Shown here: in pieces, positions 1 to 8,454 of the stretch
Numbering within the stretch: the stretch's first letter is position 1
How the letters are laid out: each line of letters starts with the position of its first letter
Assembly (NCBI GenBank): GCA_947258795.1
Contig: CAMYJU010000006.1
Location: forward strand, 22,294-86,293
Direction: 5' to 3'
DNA length: 64,000 bases
From: an uncultured Gammaproteobacteria bacterium
GTDB lineage: Bacteria > Pseudomonadota > Gammaproteobacteria > DRJJ01
Notes under the pieces: generated by a model
Database searches by the model: none
Told to the model about the DNA's origin: nothing
The model's input: the letters and a program-made list of their open reading frames with translations, nothing else
Position numbers and translations under genes: made by a program

Positions 1-237
1 CTAAAGCTTGCATCCACAAATGCCTGGCCCTGACGCCACATTGCAGCTTTTTTTAAAAATTTGTGGTATCATAGCTTTGCTTACACAGGTGCACTTCGGT
101 CTGCACCTCATTTAACCGCGGTAATCCTTCCCGATTCACCACGAAATACATAGTTAAGTTTCCGCCTAGACCGTACCGATCCATTTGTCCATGACATGTG
201 TATTCAGAGTAGGCCGATCCCTGGAGAACATCCACGC
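1..237 (+). promoter_or_regulatory. Leader region upstream of rhlE
   Basis: No convincing gene is seen here. Bases 3-12 and 42-50 can pair imperfectly (AAAGC-TTGCA with TGCA-GCTTT, one bulge, long loop) just before a T-run at 48-54, so a weak terminator of an upstream plus-strand gene is possible. A GGAG-type ribosome binding site lies about ten bases before the ATG at 238. I could not fix a promoter. Confidence 0.3.
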
Positions 238-1530
238 ATGTCATTTGAATCACTCGGCCTGATGGCCGAATTAGTCCATGCTGTATCCGAAAAAGGCTAT
301 AGCGTCCCCTCACCAATCCAGCAGCAGGCAATTCCTCTGGTCCTCGAGGGCCGGGACATCATGGCTGGTGCCCAGACAGGCACCGGCAAAACCGCCGGTT
401 TCACCTTGCCGCTGTTACAGCGATTAATGGTATCTTCCAAGCCGGGAAAAGGCCGTCGCCCTGTCCGTGCCCTGGTGCTGACCCCTACCCGTGAGCTGGC
501 TGCACAGGTACACGACAGCGTACAGACATATGGCAAACACCTGCCATTAAGGTCCACCGTGGTGTTTGGTGGTGTCAGCATCAATCCACAAAAACAGAAA
601 CTCATCAAGGGTGTCGACATCCTGGTCGCTACCCCGGGCCGATTACTTGACCACATCAGCCAGCGCTCGGTCGACCTGTCCAGCGTCGATATCCTGGTAC
701 TTGACGAAGCCGACCGCATGCTCGATATGGGCTTTATCCGCGATATCCGCAAGGTGCTGTCCCTGCTACCCAGGGAAAAGCAGACATTATTATTCTCTGC
801 CACCTTCTCGAAAGAGATCAAGCAACTGGCCAACGGCCTGTTAAGGTCGCCTGCCCTGATTGAAGTTGCACGGCAAAACACCGCTGCAGAGAGTGTCACC
901 CAGGTAGTCCACCCTGTAGACAAAAAACGCAAACGCGAACTGCTTTCAGCCCTGATTGGCGGCAACAACTGGAAGCAGGTACTGGTCTTCACCCGTACCA
1001 AGCATGGAGCCAACCGCCTGGCTGAACAGCTGAATACCGATGGCATCAGTTCAGCCGCGATCCATGGCAACAAGAGCCAGGGCGCACGGACCCGGGCATT
1101 GGCCGATTTCAAAGCCGGGCAGGTGCGAGTACTGGTTGCCACCGATATCGCCGCGCGCGGGATCGACATTAACCAGCTGCCGCATGTTGTCAACTACGAG
1201 TTACCGAACGTTGCCGAAGATTATGTTCACCGCATAGGCCGCACCGGGCGTGCCGGCAATGAAGGGGAAGCCATGTCTCTGGTGTGTGTCGATGAGTTAA
1301 CATTATTAAAAGATATCGAGCGCCTGATAAAACGCAAGATCCCACAGGTAATGTTCGAAGGCTATGAACCTGATCCTTCCATCAAGGCGGAGCCTATTAA
1401 CAAGGGACGTGGCAATAAACAACGCAACACCAAGAAGCGCGTGCACAAGCCGGCATCTTCGAAACGCCGGGACGGACAATTGCCAGCGCGTAATACGCAA
1501 AAGAGAGACAGAAAACGCAATGCAGGATAA
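238..1530 (+). CDS. rhlE: DEAD-box ATP-dependent RNA helicase, RhlE type
   Basis: An ATP-dependent RNA-unwinding enzyme of 430 residues; RhlE proteins act in ribosome assembly, RNA turnover and cold adaptation. The core motifs are visible in order: a Q motif ending PIQQQ (about 26-30), Walker A AQTGTGKT (45-52), PTRELA (83-88), DEAD (156-159), SAT (187-189) and the [10 protein letters not shown] motif VI near 330. The tail after about 375 is rich in Lys, Arg and Asn, as in RhlE RNA-binding tails. I chose the ATG at 238 because MSFESLGL matches the usual RhlE N-terminus and a GGAG site precedes it; an in-frame ATG at 196 would add 14 residues unlike the family. A small gene follows after 24 bases and may be cotranscribed. 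Confidence 0.93.
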   Translation: MSFESLGLMAELVHAVSEKGYSVPSPIQQQAIPLVLEGRDIMAGAQTGTGKTAGFTLPLLQRLMVSSKPGKGRRPVRALVLTPTRELAAQVHDSVQTYGKHLPLRSTVVFGGVSINPQKQKLIKGVDILVATPGRLLDHISQRSVDLSSVDILVLDEADRMLDMGFIRDIRKVLSLLPREKQTLLFSATFSKEIKQLANGLLRSPALIEVARQNTAAESVTQVVHPVDKKRKRELLSALIGGNNWKQVLVFTRTKHGANRLAEQLNTDGISSAAIHGNKSQGARTRALADFKAGQVRVLVATDIAARGIDINQLPHVVNYELPNVAEDYVHRIGRTGRAGNEGEAMSLVCVDELTLLKDIERLIKRKIPQVMFEGYEPDPSIKAEPINKGRGNKQRNTKKRVHKPASSKRRDGQLPARNTQKRDRKRNAG

Positions 1531-1554
1531 GTTCAGCTACCAGGATGTTAACTC

Positions 1555-1800
1555 ATGAAAGAACAGGCAAATATCAGGCCCATATATCGCGTAATCTCGG
1601 TTGAGAAGATATCCACCCCGGAAGGCATGACCGGTGATAACTGGCATCATTACGTGGTAGGACATGACAACGCACAAATAGAAGGTAAAAGAACCGGCAC
1701 TCTAAAGTCGGTTAGCGCACATGCCGAAACCTTTGCCGAAGACCTTAACTCACGCAGAGGTTTAGGTGGATCGACCTACGCTCCACGCAAGAAGAAATAA
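1555..1800 (+). CDS. Small conserved-looking hypothetical protein
   Basis: An 81-residue soluble protein that I do not recognise. It starts 24 bases after rhlE, with an AGGA-type ribosome site, and has a basic C-terminus ending in Arg-Lys-Lys-Lys. There is no signal peptide, membrane segment or Cys motif. The basic tail and position behind an RNA helicase would fit an RNA-associated accessory protein, but that is inference from context only. Confidence 0.6.
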   Translation: MKEQANIRPIYRVISVEKISTPEGMTGDNWHHYVVGHDNAQIEGKRTGTLKSVSAHAETFAEDLNSRRGLGGSTYAPRKKK

Positions 1801-1806
1801 ACTTTT

Positions 1807-1830
1807 CTGTATTATTTATGAATACAGTTT
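1807..1830. terminator. Small hairpin after the rhlE unit
   Basis: CTGTATT (1807-1813) pairs with AATACAG (1821-1827) and is followed by TTT. It sits between the convergent rhlE unit and the patatin gene. The stem is short and AT-rich, so the terminator call is tentative. Confidence 0.45.
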
Positions 1831-1860
1831 AGGTTCATATAATTAATGAGGGCCGATTAC

Positions 1861-2757
1861 TTATATCTGATAGTAGCGCAGCGTACGTTTTAGTTTCTTT
1901 TGTGCAGGCATGGCCTGGGTATAGATATCTTCAAAGCGGTGGAAATCCAACACCCGGATATTATTGAGATCCGGGTGGATATAGACATGCGGTGGACGAT
2001 TCTTTATCTTCTCGCGCATTATACTGGCCTGCATGATTTGCATAGTGTTAAAGGTATTCTCGATATAACTCGGGCCGTCATCAGAAACCGGGGTGCGATT
2101 ACCCAATACATCGATAGCGATTACCACCTCACATTCATCAAATAGCAGATCATAGGGTACCGGGTTAACAAGGCCACCATCGACCAGCACCTTGCCGTTG
2201 TGATGTATCGGACTGAACAGACCTGGTATGGCAATACTGGCCTGTATCGCCGGAAACAAATCACCGCTTTCAAAAACAACCTGTTTGCGCGCCCAAAAAT
2301 CCGTCGACACCACCTTCAGTGGTATCTTCAGTTCTCTAAACCGGGACACGGTAATAATCTCCTTAAGAAAACTGACCAGCCCTTTGGTATCCATCAAGCC
2401 GCCACGTCCCAGCTGAATCTCGATGATATCCCACCATTTGCTTACATCCTGCTCAAACAAGGCACTAAACCAGGATTCATCCTTTGAAACAGTAAGTCGA
2501 TCGATAAGCTGTTCTATCTGCTGTCCAGACATGCCTGACGCGTACAGGACACCCATGATCGCACCGATGCTGGTACCAGCGATTCGATGAGGGCGTAAAT
2601 TCAACTCATCCATTACCTGTAGCATCAGGATATGCGCCAGTCCTCTGGCACCGCCTCCACCAAGGGCCAGTCCAATCCTACCCTTCGCTTTCCAGCGATC
2701 GCAGGCCGCCAACAGACTAGAGGCAATACTGAGCTTGAGAAAATCGCGTCGTTTCAT
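1861..2757 (-). CDS. Patatin-like phospholipase, predicted Tat lipoprotein
   Basis: A serine phospholipase/esterase of the patatin family (RssA-like), 298 residues. The N-terminus combines a twin-arginine-like RRDFLK with a lipobox (LLAAC, Cys19), which points to export through Tat and lipid anchoring. The oxyanion loop GGGGARG lies at 33-39, the nucleophile elbow GTSIG at 61-65 (Ser63), and the catalytic Asp is in the DGG motif near residue 190. All catalytic elements are present. The gene is convergent with the rhlE unit and stands alone. The substrate cannot be read from the sequence; membrane phospholipids are the family default. Confidence 0.88.
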   Translation of the reverse strand: MKRRDFLKLSIASSLLAACDRWKAKGRIGLALGGGGARGLAHILMLQVMDELNLRPHRIAGTSIGAIMGVLYASGMSGQQIEQLIDRLTVSKDESWFSALFEQDVSKWWDIIEIQLGRGGLMDTKGLVSFLKEIITVSRFRELKIPLKVVSTDFWARKQVVFESGDLFPAIQASIAIPGLFSPIHHNGKVLVDGGLVNPVPYDLLFDECEVVIAIDVLGNRTPVSDDGPSYIENTFNTMQIMQASIMREKIKNRPPHVYIHPDLNNIRVLDFHRFEDIYTQAMPAQKKLKRTLRYYQI

Positions 2758-2897
2758 CTATTCACTAACTACTCTGTGCATACGAGTATACTTAAATAGT
2801 GACTGTGCTTGAATATAATAATTATAAATCAACATATATTAAAAATTCGAGGAAGCGTGTACATACCGAAAAATTGCTATATCACGGGACCATTAGA

Positions 2898-3497
2898 TTA
2901 ATCCAATAATATATTGATAGCCGTATTAATTGCTTGCAAGCGTTCCTTATCACCTCCCCGGTCCGGGTGATGCTCCATTGCCAGACGTCGGTAGGCTTGC
3001 TTGATCGTTATATCATCAATCGGATCTTTAAGACCCAGCGTCTGGAGTGCATCATCGCGTTTATCACATTTGCTAAGCTTGTTCCAGAAAGACGCAATCA
3101 GTTCGCAGACATCATCCTCGGTAGTATTATCGATATGATTCAAGTCAAGGTAGTATGCGCGCAGTTTATCACCTGTCGTCAATGCCTCTTTGCCTTCCAG
3201 ATAAGGATGAAGTTGTATTTTTAATGGGCTGATTTCCAGCCAGGACTGCTTTTCCTGTAGTAAACGATCACGCAATAGATATAACGCATGGAACAACATG
3301 AAATGAATATGGAAGAGATCATGTGGAGGCATAGGCGATTTTGCAGACGATTCAAAATACCCGTGGCCTTGCAATGCCTGTATCAGGTCATACTCCTTTA
3401 TCCCACCAGGTTGCTGGCTTAGCTCGGTCTCAATGGCTGAAAATAATGCACCTGGAAGCCGGGGTTTCGAGTTGCTGGATTTAACCATAATTGCCAT
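2898..3497 (-). CDS. DNA-J-related protein with C-terminal J domain
   Basis: A 199-residue protein with a J domain at its C-terminus (about 145-199), recognisable by the HPD tripeptide in EHHPDRGG and the preceding helix with YRRLA. The first 140 residues match the general layout of the gammaproteobacterial DNA-J-related N-terminal domain. J domains stimulate the ATPase of DnaK-type Hsp70s, so a co-chaperone role is likely; the client is unknown. An internal start at residue 4 (base 3488) is equally possible. The gene stands alone on the minus strand. Confidence 0.82.
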   Translation of the reverse strand: MAIMVKSSNSKPRLPGALFSAIETELSQQPGGIKEYDLIQALQGHGYFESSAKSPMPPHDLFHIHFMLFHALYLLRDRLLQEKQSWLEISPLKIQLHPYLEGKEALTTGDKLRAYYLDLNHIDNTTEDDVCELIASFWNKLSKCDKRDDALQTLGLKDPIDDITIKQAYRRLAMEHHPDRGGDKERLQAINTAINILLD

Positions 3498-3814
3498 TAT
3501 AGCTGTAAATCAGGCCTAAAATATTGATGTCTGAACACAGCCTTCCTAAGTTAAGCGCTAAAGATGCTCTTTTTTACCAGAATAAATGACTACTACACCT
3601 ATAGCTGTAAGGCTTCATCAGCCTCTATATTATACCATACAACCTGCGGCATCTTTATCTCCGGCAAGTATACACATATATAGCTGTTATCATATTAACT
3701 ATTGGATCAGGAATACGATCTATTGATAGCAGGTAATTGACATATAGACTATTAATTAATATATCTTTACTCTATATATTATAAATAGATGAATAATAAT
3801 CACAGGGGAAGCAT
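3498..3814. promoter_or_regulatory. Divergent intergenic region with promoter for the channel unit
   Basis: A strongly AT-rich gap between the DNA-J-related gene and the membrane-protein/channel pair. On the plus strand TTGACA (3737-3742) is separated by 17 bases from TATATC (3760-3765), a good sigma-70-like pair, with an AGGGGAA ribosome site just before the ATG at 3815. I see no small gene here. Confidence 0.55.
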
Positions 3815-4198
3815 ATGAACCTCGAGAAAGTAATATTTGCCTTTTTTATCGTCCTGGCACTGACACTCAACTTTGGATTTTTTATTGGCGATATCGCCGA
3901 TCCCGTTCATCATAATGTATACGAGCTTTTTGCAGCCATCGTAGTCAGCCTGATTGCAACCATCCTGAAGTTCGGTGACCGCACACATATCGGCGCAGTT
4001 TTGCTTGCGACCAGCCTGGTGGCTGACTTGCAACTGATTGTTGCAGCCATTGTCTGGGGCATTGTTGAGCACGTCAGCCAGGGCGGCATGACCCCGCATG
4101 CAATGGCTGGGATAGTATCGCTGTCAGGCGGTGCAGTGCTGGCAAATGTCACCTCGGTCATACTGCTGGTGACCGAAACCGTCATGGTTCGTCGCTAG
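3815..4198 (+). CDS. Small inner-membrane protein, DUF6394-like
   Basis: A 127-residue, almost wholly hydrophobic protein with about four membrane segments. It resembles the DUF6394 family, which I know only as small membrane proteins of unknown function, by its length and the SLVADL segment in the middle. It ends ten bases before the potassium channel gene and shares its promoter, so the two probably work together. A role as a partner or regulator of the channel is inference. Its start is well supported by the AGGGGAA site. Confidence 0.7.
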   Translation: MNLEKVIFAFFIVLALTLNFGFFIGDIADPVHHNVYELFAAIVVSLIATILKFGDRTHIGAVLLATSLVADLQLIVAAIVWGIVEHVSQGGMTPHAMAGIVSLSGGAVLANVTSVILLVTETVMVRR

Positions 4199-4208
4199 GC
4201 CTGGCTGC

Positions 4209-5939
4209 ATGGGTTCACACAACATCGTTTTTGTATTATTAAGGCGATTACATTCGCCTTTGATTGCACTCATTTGCGTTTACGCGGTTTCCATACTTGG
4301 TTTTGTCCTGATTCCCGGTGTCGACGACAAGGGACAGGCTTGGCATATGGATTTTTTCCATGCTTTTTATTTCGTCAGCTTTATGGGTACCACGATCGGT
4401 TTTGGAGAAATCCCCTACCCCTTTACCGATGCACAGCGTATGTGGGCAACATTATCCATTTATGCAACCGTTATAGTCTGGTTATACGGGATCGGCTTCC
4501 TGTTGACCATATTACAGGAACCAGGCTTCAAACAACTGCTCGGTCAGAACTCGTTTCGGCGTAATATCAAACGACTTCGCGACCCCTTCTTTCTGATATG
4601 TGGATATGGTGATACCGGTAGTAAACTGGTCAAAGCCCTGACCGAGTCTGATATCACTGCTGTAGTTGTAGAAATCGATGCTGACCGAATTAACATACTG
4701 GAGCTGGAAGATCATCGTATCTATGTGCCCGGACTATGTGCAGATGCCTCTATTCCTGAAAGCCTGATCACGGCGGGACTGAAGCAGCGTAACTGTGCCG
4801 GTGTTGTTGCGCTGACCAATGATGATGCCGTCAATCTCAGGGTGGCCATTACCAGTGCACTGCTCAGCCCGGGTGTTCGCGTTATTGCCCGTGCCGAGAC
4901 CAGGGATGCCGAAAAAAACATTGCTTCATTCGGAACCTCGGAGGTTATCAATCCGTTCGAAACCTTTGCCGGTCGCCTGGCCATGGCCCTGCATTCACCA
5001 GGAACCTTCCTGTTGCATGAGTGGTTAACCAGCGTGCCGCATGAAAAGCTGACCGAACCCATTTTCCCACCTCATGGCAAATGGATATTGTGCGGCTTTG
5101 GTCGATTTGGCAAGGCCGTACACAAACGCATGGTCGCCGAGGGTCTCGACGTTACCATCATTGAAGCCACCCCTGAAATGACCGATGCACCAGAGGATGT
5201 CATTACCGGGCGCGGAACCGAGGCTGAAACCCTGGAGAAAGCCGGTATTGAAGATGCGGTGGGTATTGTTGCTGGTACTGATGATGATGCCAACAACCTG
5301 TCCATACTGATAACCGCTGGTGAACTGAACCCGGACCTGTTCATGGTTGCCAGGCAGAACCTGCGCAGTAACGATGCACTGGTCGCGGCCGCCGACCTCG
5401 ATCTGATAATGCGACGCGGAAGTATTATCGCACATAAGATTTTTGCTTTACTACGCACCCCCTTGCTTGCCACATTTCTCGACCTTGCCAGAGAGAAAGA
5501 CGAAACATGGACCAACCTGCTTATTAGTCGTATTGGCGGGATTATCACCGATAGTCCACCACTAACCTGGGAAGTGGATATCAATGAAGATGACGCACCC
5601 GCTATTCATGGGCACCTGATAGAGGGTGAACAGATAACCGTCAGGAATCTTTACCAGGATCCTCAGGACCGTAGCCTTGATCTGCCCTGCATTCCGATCC
5701 TGATCCGACGCTGGAATAATCAGTATATCCTGTTACCCGATGAACAGACCTCGCTGGAGTCCAGGGATCAGGTCCTGTTCTGTGGCATACGCAAGGCACA
5801 GGAAATGATCAAATGGTTGACCAATGATCCACAGGTACTGAACTATGTACTTACTGGCGAAGAGCATCCCAGTGGCTACCTATGGCTCCTGATAACACAC
5901 CGGAGTCAGAAGAAACAGGCTCATCTGGAGAGCGAGTAA
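4209..5939 (+). CDS. Potassium channel protein with two RCK (TrkA-N-like) modules
   Basis: A 576-residue two-helix potassium channel with regulatory domains. Membrane segments lie near 10-32 and 77-100, and between them the pore loop carries the filter TTIGFGE, a variant of TVGYG. Two Rossmann-type RCK domains follow, with nucleotide-binding starts at FLICGYGDTG (near 130) and WILCGFGRFG (near 295), each with its acidic strand end. RCK domains gate channels in response to nucleotides or ions. The gene follows the small membrane protein by ten bases. Its last 89 bases overlap the convergent end of the broken thioredoxin gene on the other strand. Confidence 0.9.
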   Translation: MGSHNIVFVLLRRLHSPLIALICVYAVSILGFVLIPGVDDKGQAWHMDFFHAFYFVSFMGTTIGFGEIPYPFTDAQRMWATLSIYATVIVWLYGIGFLLTILQEPGFKQLLGQNSFRRNIKRLRDPFFLICGYGDTGSKLVKALTESDITAVVVEIDADRINILELEDHRIYVPGLCADASIPESLITAGLKQRNCAGVVALTNDDAVNLRVAITSALLSPGVRVIARAETRDAEKNIASFGTSEVINPFETFAGRLAMALHSPGTFLLHEWLTSVPHEKLTEPIFPPHGKWILCGFGRFGKAVHKRMVAEGLDVTIIEATPEMTDAPEDVITGRGTEAETLEKAGIEDAVGIVAGTDDDANNLSILITAGELNPDLFMVARQNLRSNDALVAAADLDLIMRRGSIIAHKIFALLRTPLLATFLDLAREKDETWTNLLISRIGGIITDSPPLTWEVDINEDDAPAIHGHLIEGEQITVRNLYQDPQDRSLDLPCIPILIRRWNNQYILLPDEQTSLESRDQVLFCGIRKAQEMIKWLTNDPQVLNYVLTGEEHPSGYLWLLITHRSQKKQAHLESE

Positions 5940-6223
5940 TACGGTTTTTTATCTGATCCCGGATTTCAAATACGAGTTTGGAGGGATCTTTCTGAATTTC
6001 CTGGGTTAACAGCATGTTTGCTTCCCGTGTATAACCTGCCATGTGTTTGTTACGCGCCTGCTCACGTAACTCATCTGATTCACGAAATACACCCAGGCCT
6101 TTCAGTAGAACCCGCAATTCATTTTCCTGCATCTGTCCTTGTTGGGTGAACTCTACATTTCCGTCCTTGAAAACCAGCAAGCTCGGAATCCCTTACCTCA
6201 ATTACCAGTGCTTCTTTAATCAT
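5851..6223 (-). pseudogene. Thioredoxin-TPR (YbbN-like) gene with internal deletion
   Basis: The start and end of a thioredoxin-fold protein survive but the middle is gone. From the ATG at 6223 the frame gives MIKEALVIEV, a typical N-terminus of this group. Within about 35 bases the other frame picks up GIPSLLVFKDG, the cis-proline strand and loop near the end of a thioredoxin domain, followed by a TPR-like tail rich in Glu, Arg and Ala. Everything between, including the CxxC active site, is missing, and the two halves are in different frames. The ATG lies one base after the stop of the SnoaL-like gene, so the pair was probably one operon. The 3' end overlaps the convergent channel gene. Confidence 0.7.
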
Positions 6224-6224
6224 A

Positions 6225-6635
6225 CTATTGCAAAGTCTCGTTTGTCTGTGCTGTTTGTACCAGTGACCCTTGATGCTCGACCATCAGCCATCCATTTGCA
6301 AATTTCCTGTAAACATTGGTTGCTATGACCACGGCCATGACCATACCATTACCCATTATTTCTTCAGAGACGACATGTACCGCACAATCGTCTGATTCGA
6401 TCTTGTTGGCAACAGTATAACGAATCTCACCCGGATGGCTGTCAGCCAGTATATGATCCCAGCTCCTTACTACCGCATCCCGGCCGATAATGGCGCCGGA
6501 TCCCGGGTGGATACAGATCACATCACCTTCTGCCCATAACGCCGCCATTACCTCCCTGTCCCCACGCATAAAAGCTTCATAGAAGACGGTTTCGGCTTCA
6601 TCGGGAGATTTGATATGGAGAGATGATTTGGGCAT
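6225..6635 (-). CDS. SnoaL-like / NTF2-fold protein
   Basis: A 136-residue protein with the pattern of the SnoaL/DUF4440 NTF2-like fold: an N-terminal helix with AETVFYEAFMRGD, then VICIHPGSGAIIGRDAV and a run of alternating beta strands ending in WLMVEHQGS. Members include small hydrolases, isomerases and ligand-binding proteins, and the product cannot be assigned a reaction. There is no signal peptide, so it is cytoplasmic. It is followed one base later by the broken thioredoxin gene. Confidence 0.78.
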   Translation of the reverse strand: MPKSSLHIKSPDEAETVFYEAFMRGDREVMAALWAEGDVICIHPGSGAIIGRDAVVRSWDHILADSHPGEIRYTVANKIESDDCAVHVVSEEIMGNGMVMAVVIATNVYRKFANGWLMVEHQGSLVQTAQTNETLQ

Positions 6636-6947
6636 TTGTTATAAATATATGTGTGTAATATATAAATACAAGTGTCATTTTGTATAGCATAGAAATAACA
6701 AGAATTTGTCAAAATCCCGGCCGATACACGGATATATTACCTACAGTTACCCGGTCGAACAGCCGATAGAACTTGTTGTATTCAGGGTATCCATGATCAT
6801 ATTCTAAATTTATATTTTATAACATATTGTTTTATTTAGTTTTTATATTATTTGCACTAACAATCATCGTGGCAAATATCTATTCAGTTTGTGTTCAGCC
6901 AAGTTCTGTTTTAATTACTCTGCAACATTCTGAAAGAGGGTAACGCT
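6636..6947. promoter_or_regulatory. Divergent AT-rich intergenic region
   Basis: Upstream of both the SnoaL-like gene (minus) and the repeat lipoprotein (plus). On the minus strand TTGACA (6712-6707) precedes a weak -10 candidate TGCTAT (6689-6684) at 17 bases. On the plus side GAGGG lies just before the ATG at 6948. No gene is apparent. Confidence 0.3.
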
Positions 6948-7772
6948 ATGCACAGTCGTATTCATAAACGGTTCCAATTATCACAACACAGCATCATTAG
7001 ATTAGGTCTGATATCGCTTGTCATAATCAGTATAGGCGGCTGTGTCACCAATACGCGGCATGGCGATGACTACGGATATTACAGCGGATATTCTCCTGCC
7101 CCTGTTACCAGGTATTATGAGTACTACTACTATCCGGAACAGAATATCTATTACGATATCCATCATCATGTATACCATTACTATCACTATGACAGGGGAT
7201 GGATAATCGTAAAACAGCTGCCAAGACACATTCACCTGTCCCACAGGTACAATAAGAAACTGAAGTACCGTCACAGCCGGCCATGGACTGAGTCACATGG
7301 ACATAAACAGCACCATATGCACCATGATAAACCTCATGCTCACCGCCCGCACGGTGATCGTCCCCATGCCGATCGTCCACACAACCGGCCGCACGGTGAT
7401 CGTCCCCATGCCGATCGTCCACACAACCGGCCACACGGTGATCGTCCCCATGCCGATCGTCCGCACAACCGGCCGCAGGGTGATCGTCCCCATGCCGATC
7501 GTCCGCACAACCGGCCACAGGGTGATCGTCCCCATGCCGATCGTCCACACAACCGGCCGCACGGCGAGCGTCCCCATGCCGATCGTCCGCCTAATCGCCC
7601 AAATGGCGAAGAAACCATAAACTACCGTGTCAAAAAAGAAGCCAGGCAAGACAAATCAGGCAAACAGAAAGGGAAGAATCGTAAAGAGCATCGGAATTCA
7701 CACCGGAATGCCGATAAAAAGGAATACAATTTGAACGAAAAAGAGCGAAAAGAGCGAAAAGAAGAAGACTAG
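6948..7772 (+). CDS. Lipoprotein with His/Tyr-rich region and tandem Arg-Pro-His repeats
   Basis: A 274-residue predicted outer-envelope lipoprotein. The signal peptide ends in a lipobox (SIGGC, Cys near residue 32). Next comes a Tyr/His-rich stretch (about 40-85), then six copies of a 14-residue repeat of the type RPHGDRPHADRPHN (about 134-217), and finally a very basic Lys/Glu/Arg tail. The His density suggests metal binding or charge-based adhesion; this is inference. It is not a recognised family. The gene is followed by a bidirectional hairpin. The tail contains its own short run (AAGAGCGA-type) at 7740-7770. Confidence 0.75.
   Translation: MHSRIHKRFQLSQHSIIRLGLISLVIISIGGCVTNTRHGDDYGYYSGYSPAPVTRYYEYYYYPEQNIYYDIHHHVYHYYHYDRGWIIVKQLPRHIHLSHRYNKKLKYRHSRPWTESHGHKQHHMHHDKPHAHRPHGDRPHADRPHNRPHGDRPHADRPHNRPHGDRPHADRPHNRPQGDRPHADRPHNRPQGDRPHADRPHNRPHGERPHADRPPNRPNGEETINYRVKKEARQDKSGKQKGKNRKEHRNSHRNADKKEYNLNEKERKERKEED
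7348..7599 (+). repeat. Six tandem 42-bp repeats inside the lipoprotein gene
   Basis: The unit starts CGCACGGTGATCG and repeats at 7348, 7390, 7432, 7474, 7516 and 7558 without spacers. Copies differ by a few substitutions (for example CACAC/CGCAC and GGGTG/CGGTG) and the last copy is the most diverged. Because 42 is a multiple of three the array stays in frame, so copy number can vary without breaking the protein. The array also leaves long antisense frames open. Confidence 0.93.
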
Positions 7773-7780
7773 CTCCGTAG

Positions 7781-7824
7781 TACAGGGTCAGGGAACTTTC
7801 CTAGGATGAGTTCTCTGACCTGTA
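7781..7824. terminator. Bidirectional GGGTCA-type hairpin
   Basis: TACAGGGTCAGGGAACT (7781-7797) pairs almost fully with AGTTCTCTGACCTGTA (7809-7824). It lies between two convergent genes and overlaps the stop of the DUF1499 gene. It is one of several related GGGTCA hairpins in this window. Confidence 0.65.
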
Positions 7825-8265
7825 ACTTGATCGTATACGCTCCACACGCTGCCGGTTAGCCCCCAGGTCCGACTTACCTACCCGGGATGCTGATCGAATA
7901 TGGATAAGACTGCTTTCACTGTCCAGTCGTAACTCAACATCATCAACAAAGCGCATCAATGGTGTCACATATTGAGCGTGCAGATAACCTTCATTCTCTG
8001 CCGTAATTTTGCCGCCTGTTTCGATAATAATCAGCTTTAGGCGATGCCAGGCATCCTCTGCTGTTGTGCTATACGCTAGCGGCTCAATAAAAGCCTTTTC
8101 ATCAGGTCGTTCACTGCATACACAATTCGTAGATTGCGGACATGCACGCAACTGTTGTTCGATCAGCCCAAGCACAGGCTGTTTACGGGAAGCAACAGAC
8201 AGCATGATCAATGCAACAATAATAATCAGAGCAAGACTGATAATGATATAAAACAGTATTTTCAT
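7801..8265 (-). CDS. DUF1499 family membrane-anchored protein
   Basis: A DUF1499 protein of about 154 residues with one N-terminal membrane helix (about 2-23), followed by the CPQSTNCVCS segment and the later pattern with RFVDDVELRLD and IRSASRVGKSDLGANR that marks this family. The conserved function is unknown. I placed the start at base 8265, where the hydrophobic helix begins (MKILFY); an upstream in-frame ATG at 8346 would add a short Lys/Cys-rich stretch and lacks a clear ribosome site. It is convergent with the repeat lipoprotein. Confidence 0.75.
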   Translation of the reverse strand: MKILFYIIISLALIIIVALIMLSVASRKQPVLGLIEQQLRACPQSTNCVCSERPDEKAFIEPLAYSTTAEDAWHRLKLIIIETGGKITAENEGYLHAQYVTPLMRFVDDVELRLDSESSLIHIRSASRVGKSDLGANRQRVERIRSSYRSENSS

Positions 8266-8454
8266 ACCAATATTTTCAATAATTTCCCAGGCAGTTGCCA
8301 GTATATCAACACAATTATTCTTACATTTTTTAAGCCTCACCATCACATCACATACACCATGCCCGGTGTATGGTTATTATCTGATCATCACGCTTGATCG
8401 TAGTATCTATTAATTCTAGACTGTCATTAACAACAAAAAGCAGAGGGATAAGCA

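Noticed and set aside
297..1193. 298-codon antisense frame across rhlE
   Set aside because: It is a shadow of the helicase gene: the product has no domain pattern and no ribosome site, while the sense frame has all DEAD-box motifs.
7348..7599. Regular repeat array that could be mistaken for CRISPR
   Set aside because: There are no spacers, the units abut and they are translated in frame within a lipoprotein.
7105..7649. Several long overlapping frames on both strands across the 42-bp repeats
   Set aside because: The repeat unit is a multiple of three and lacks stops in several frames, so all of them stay open. Only the plus-strand lipoprotein frame has a signal peptide, ribosome site and sensible start.
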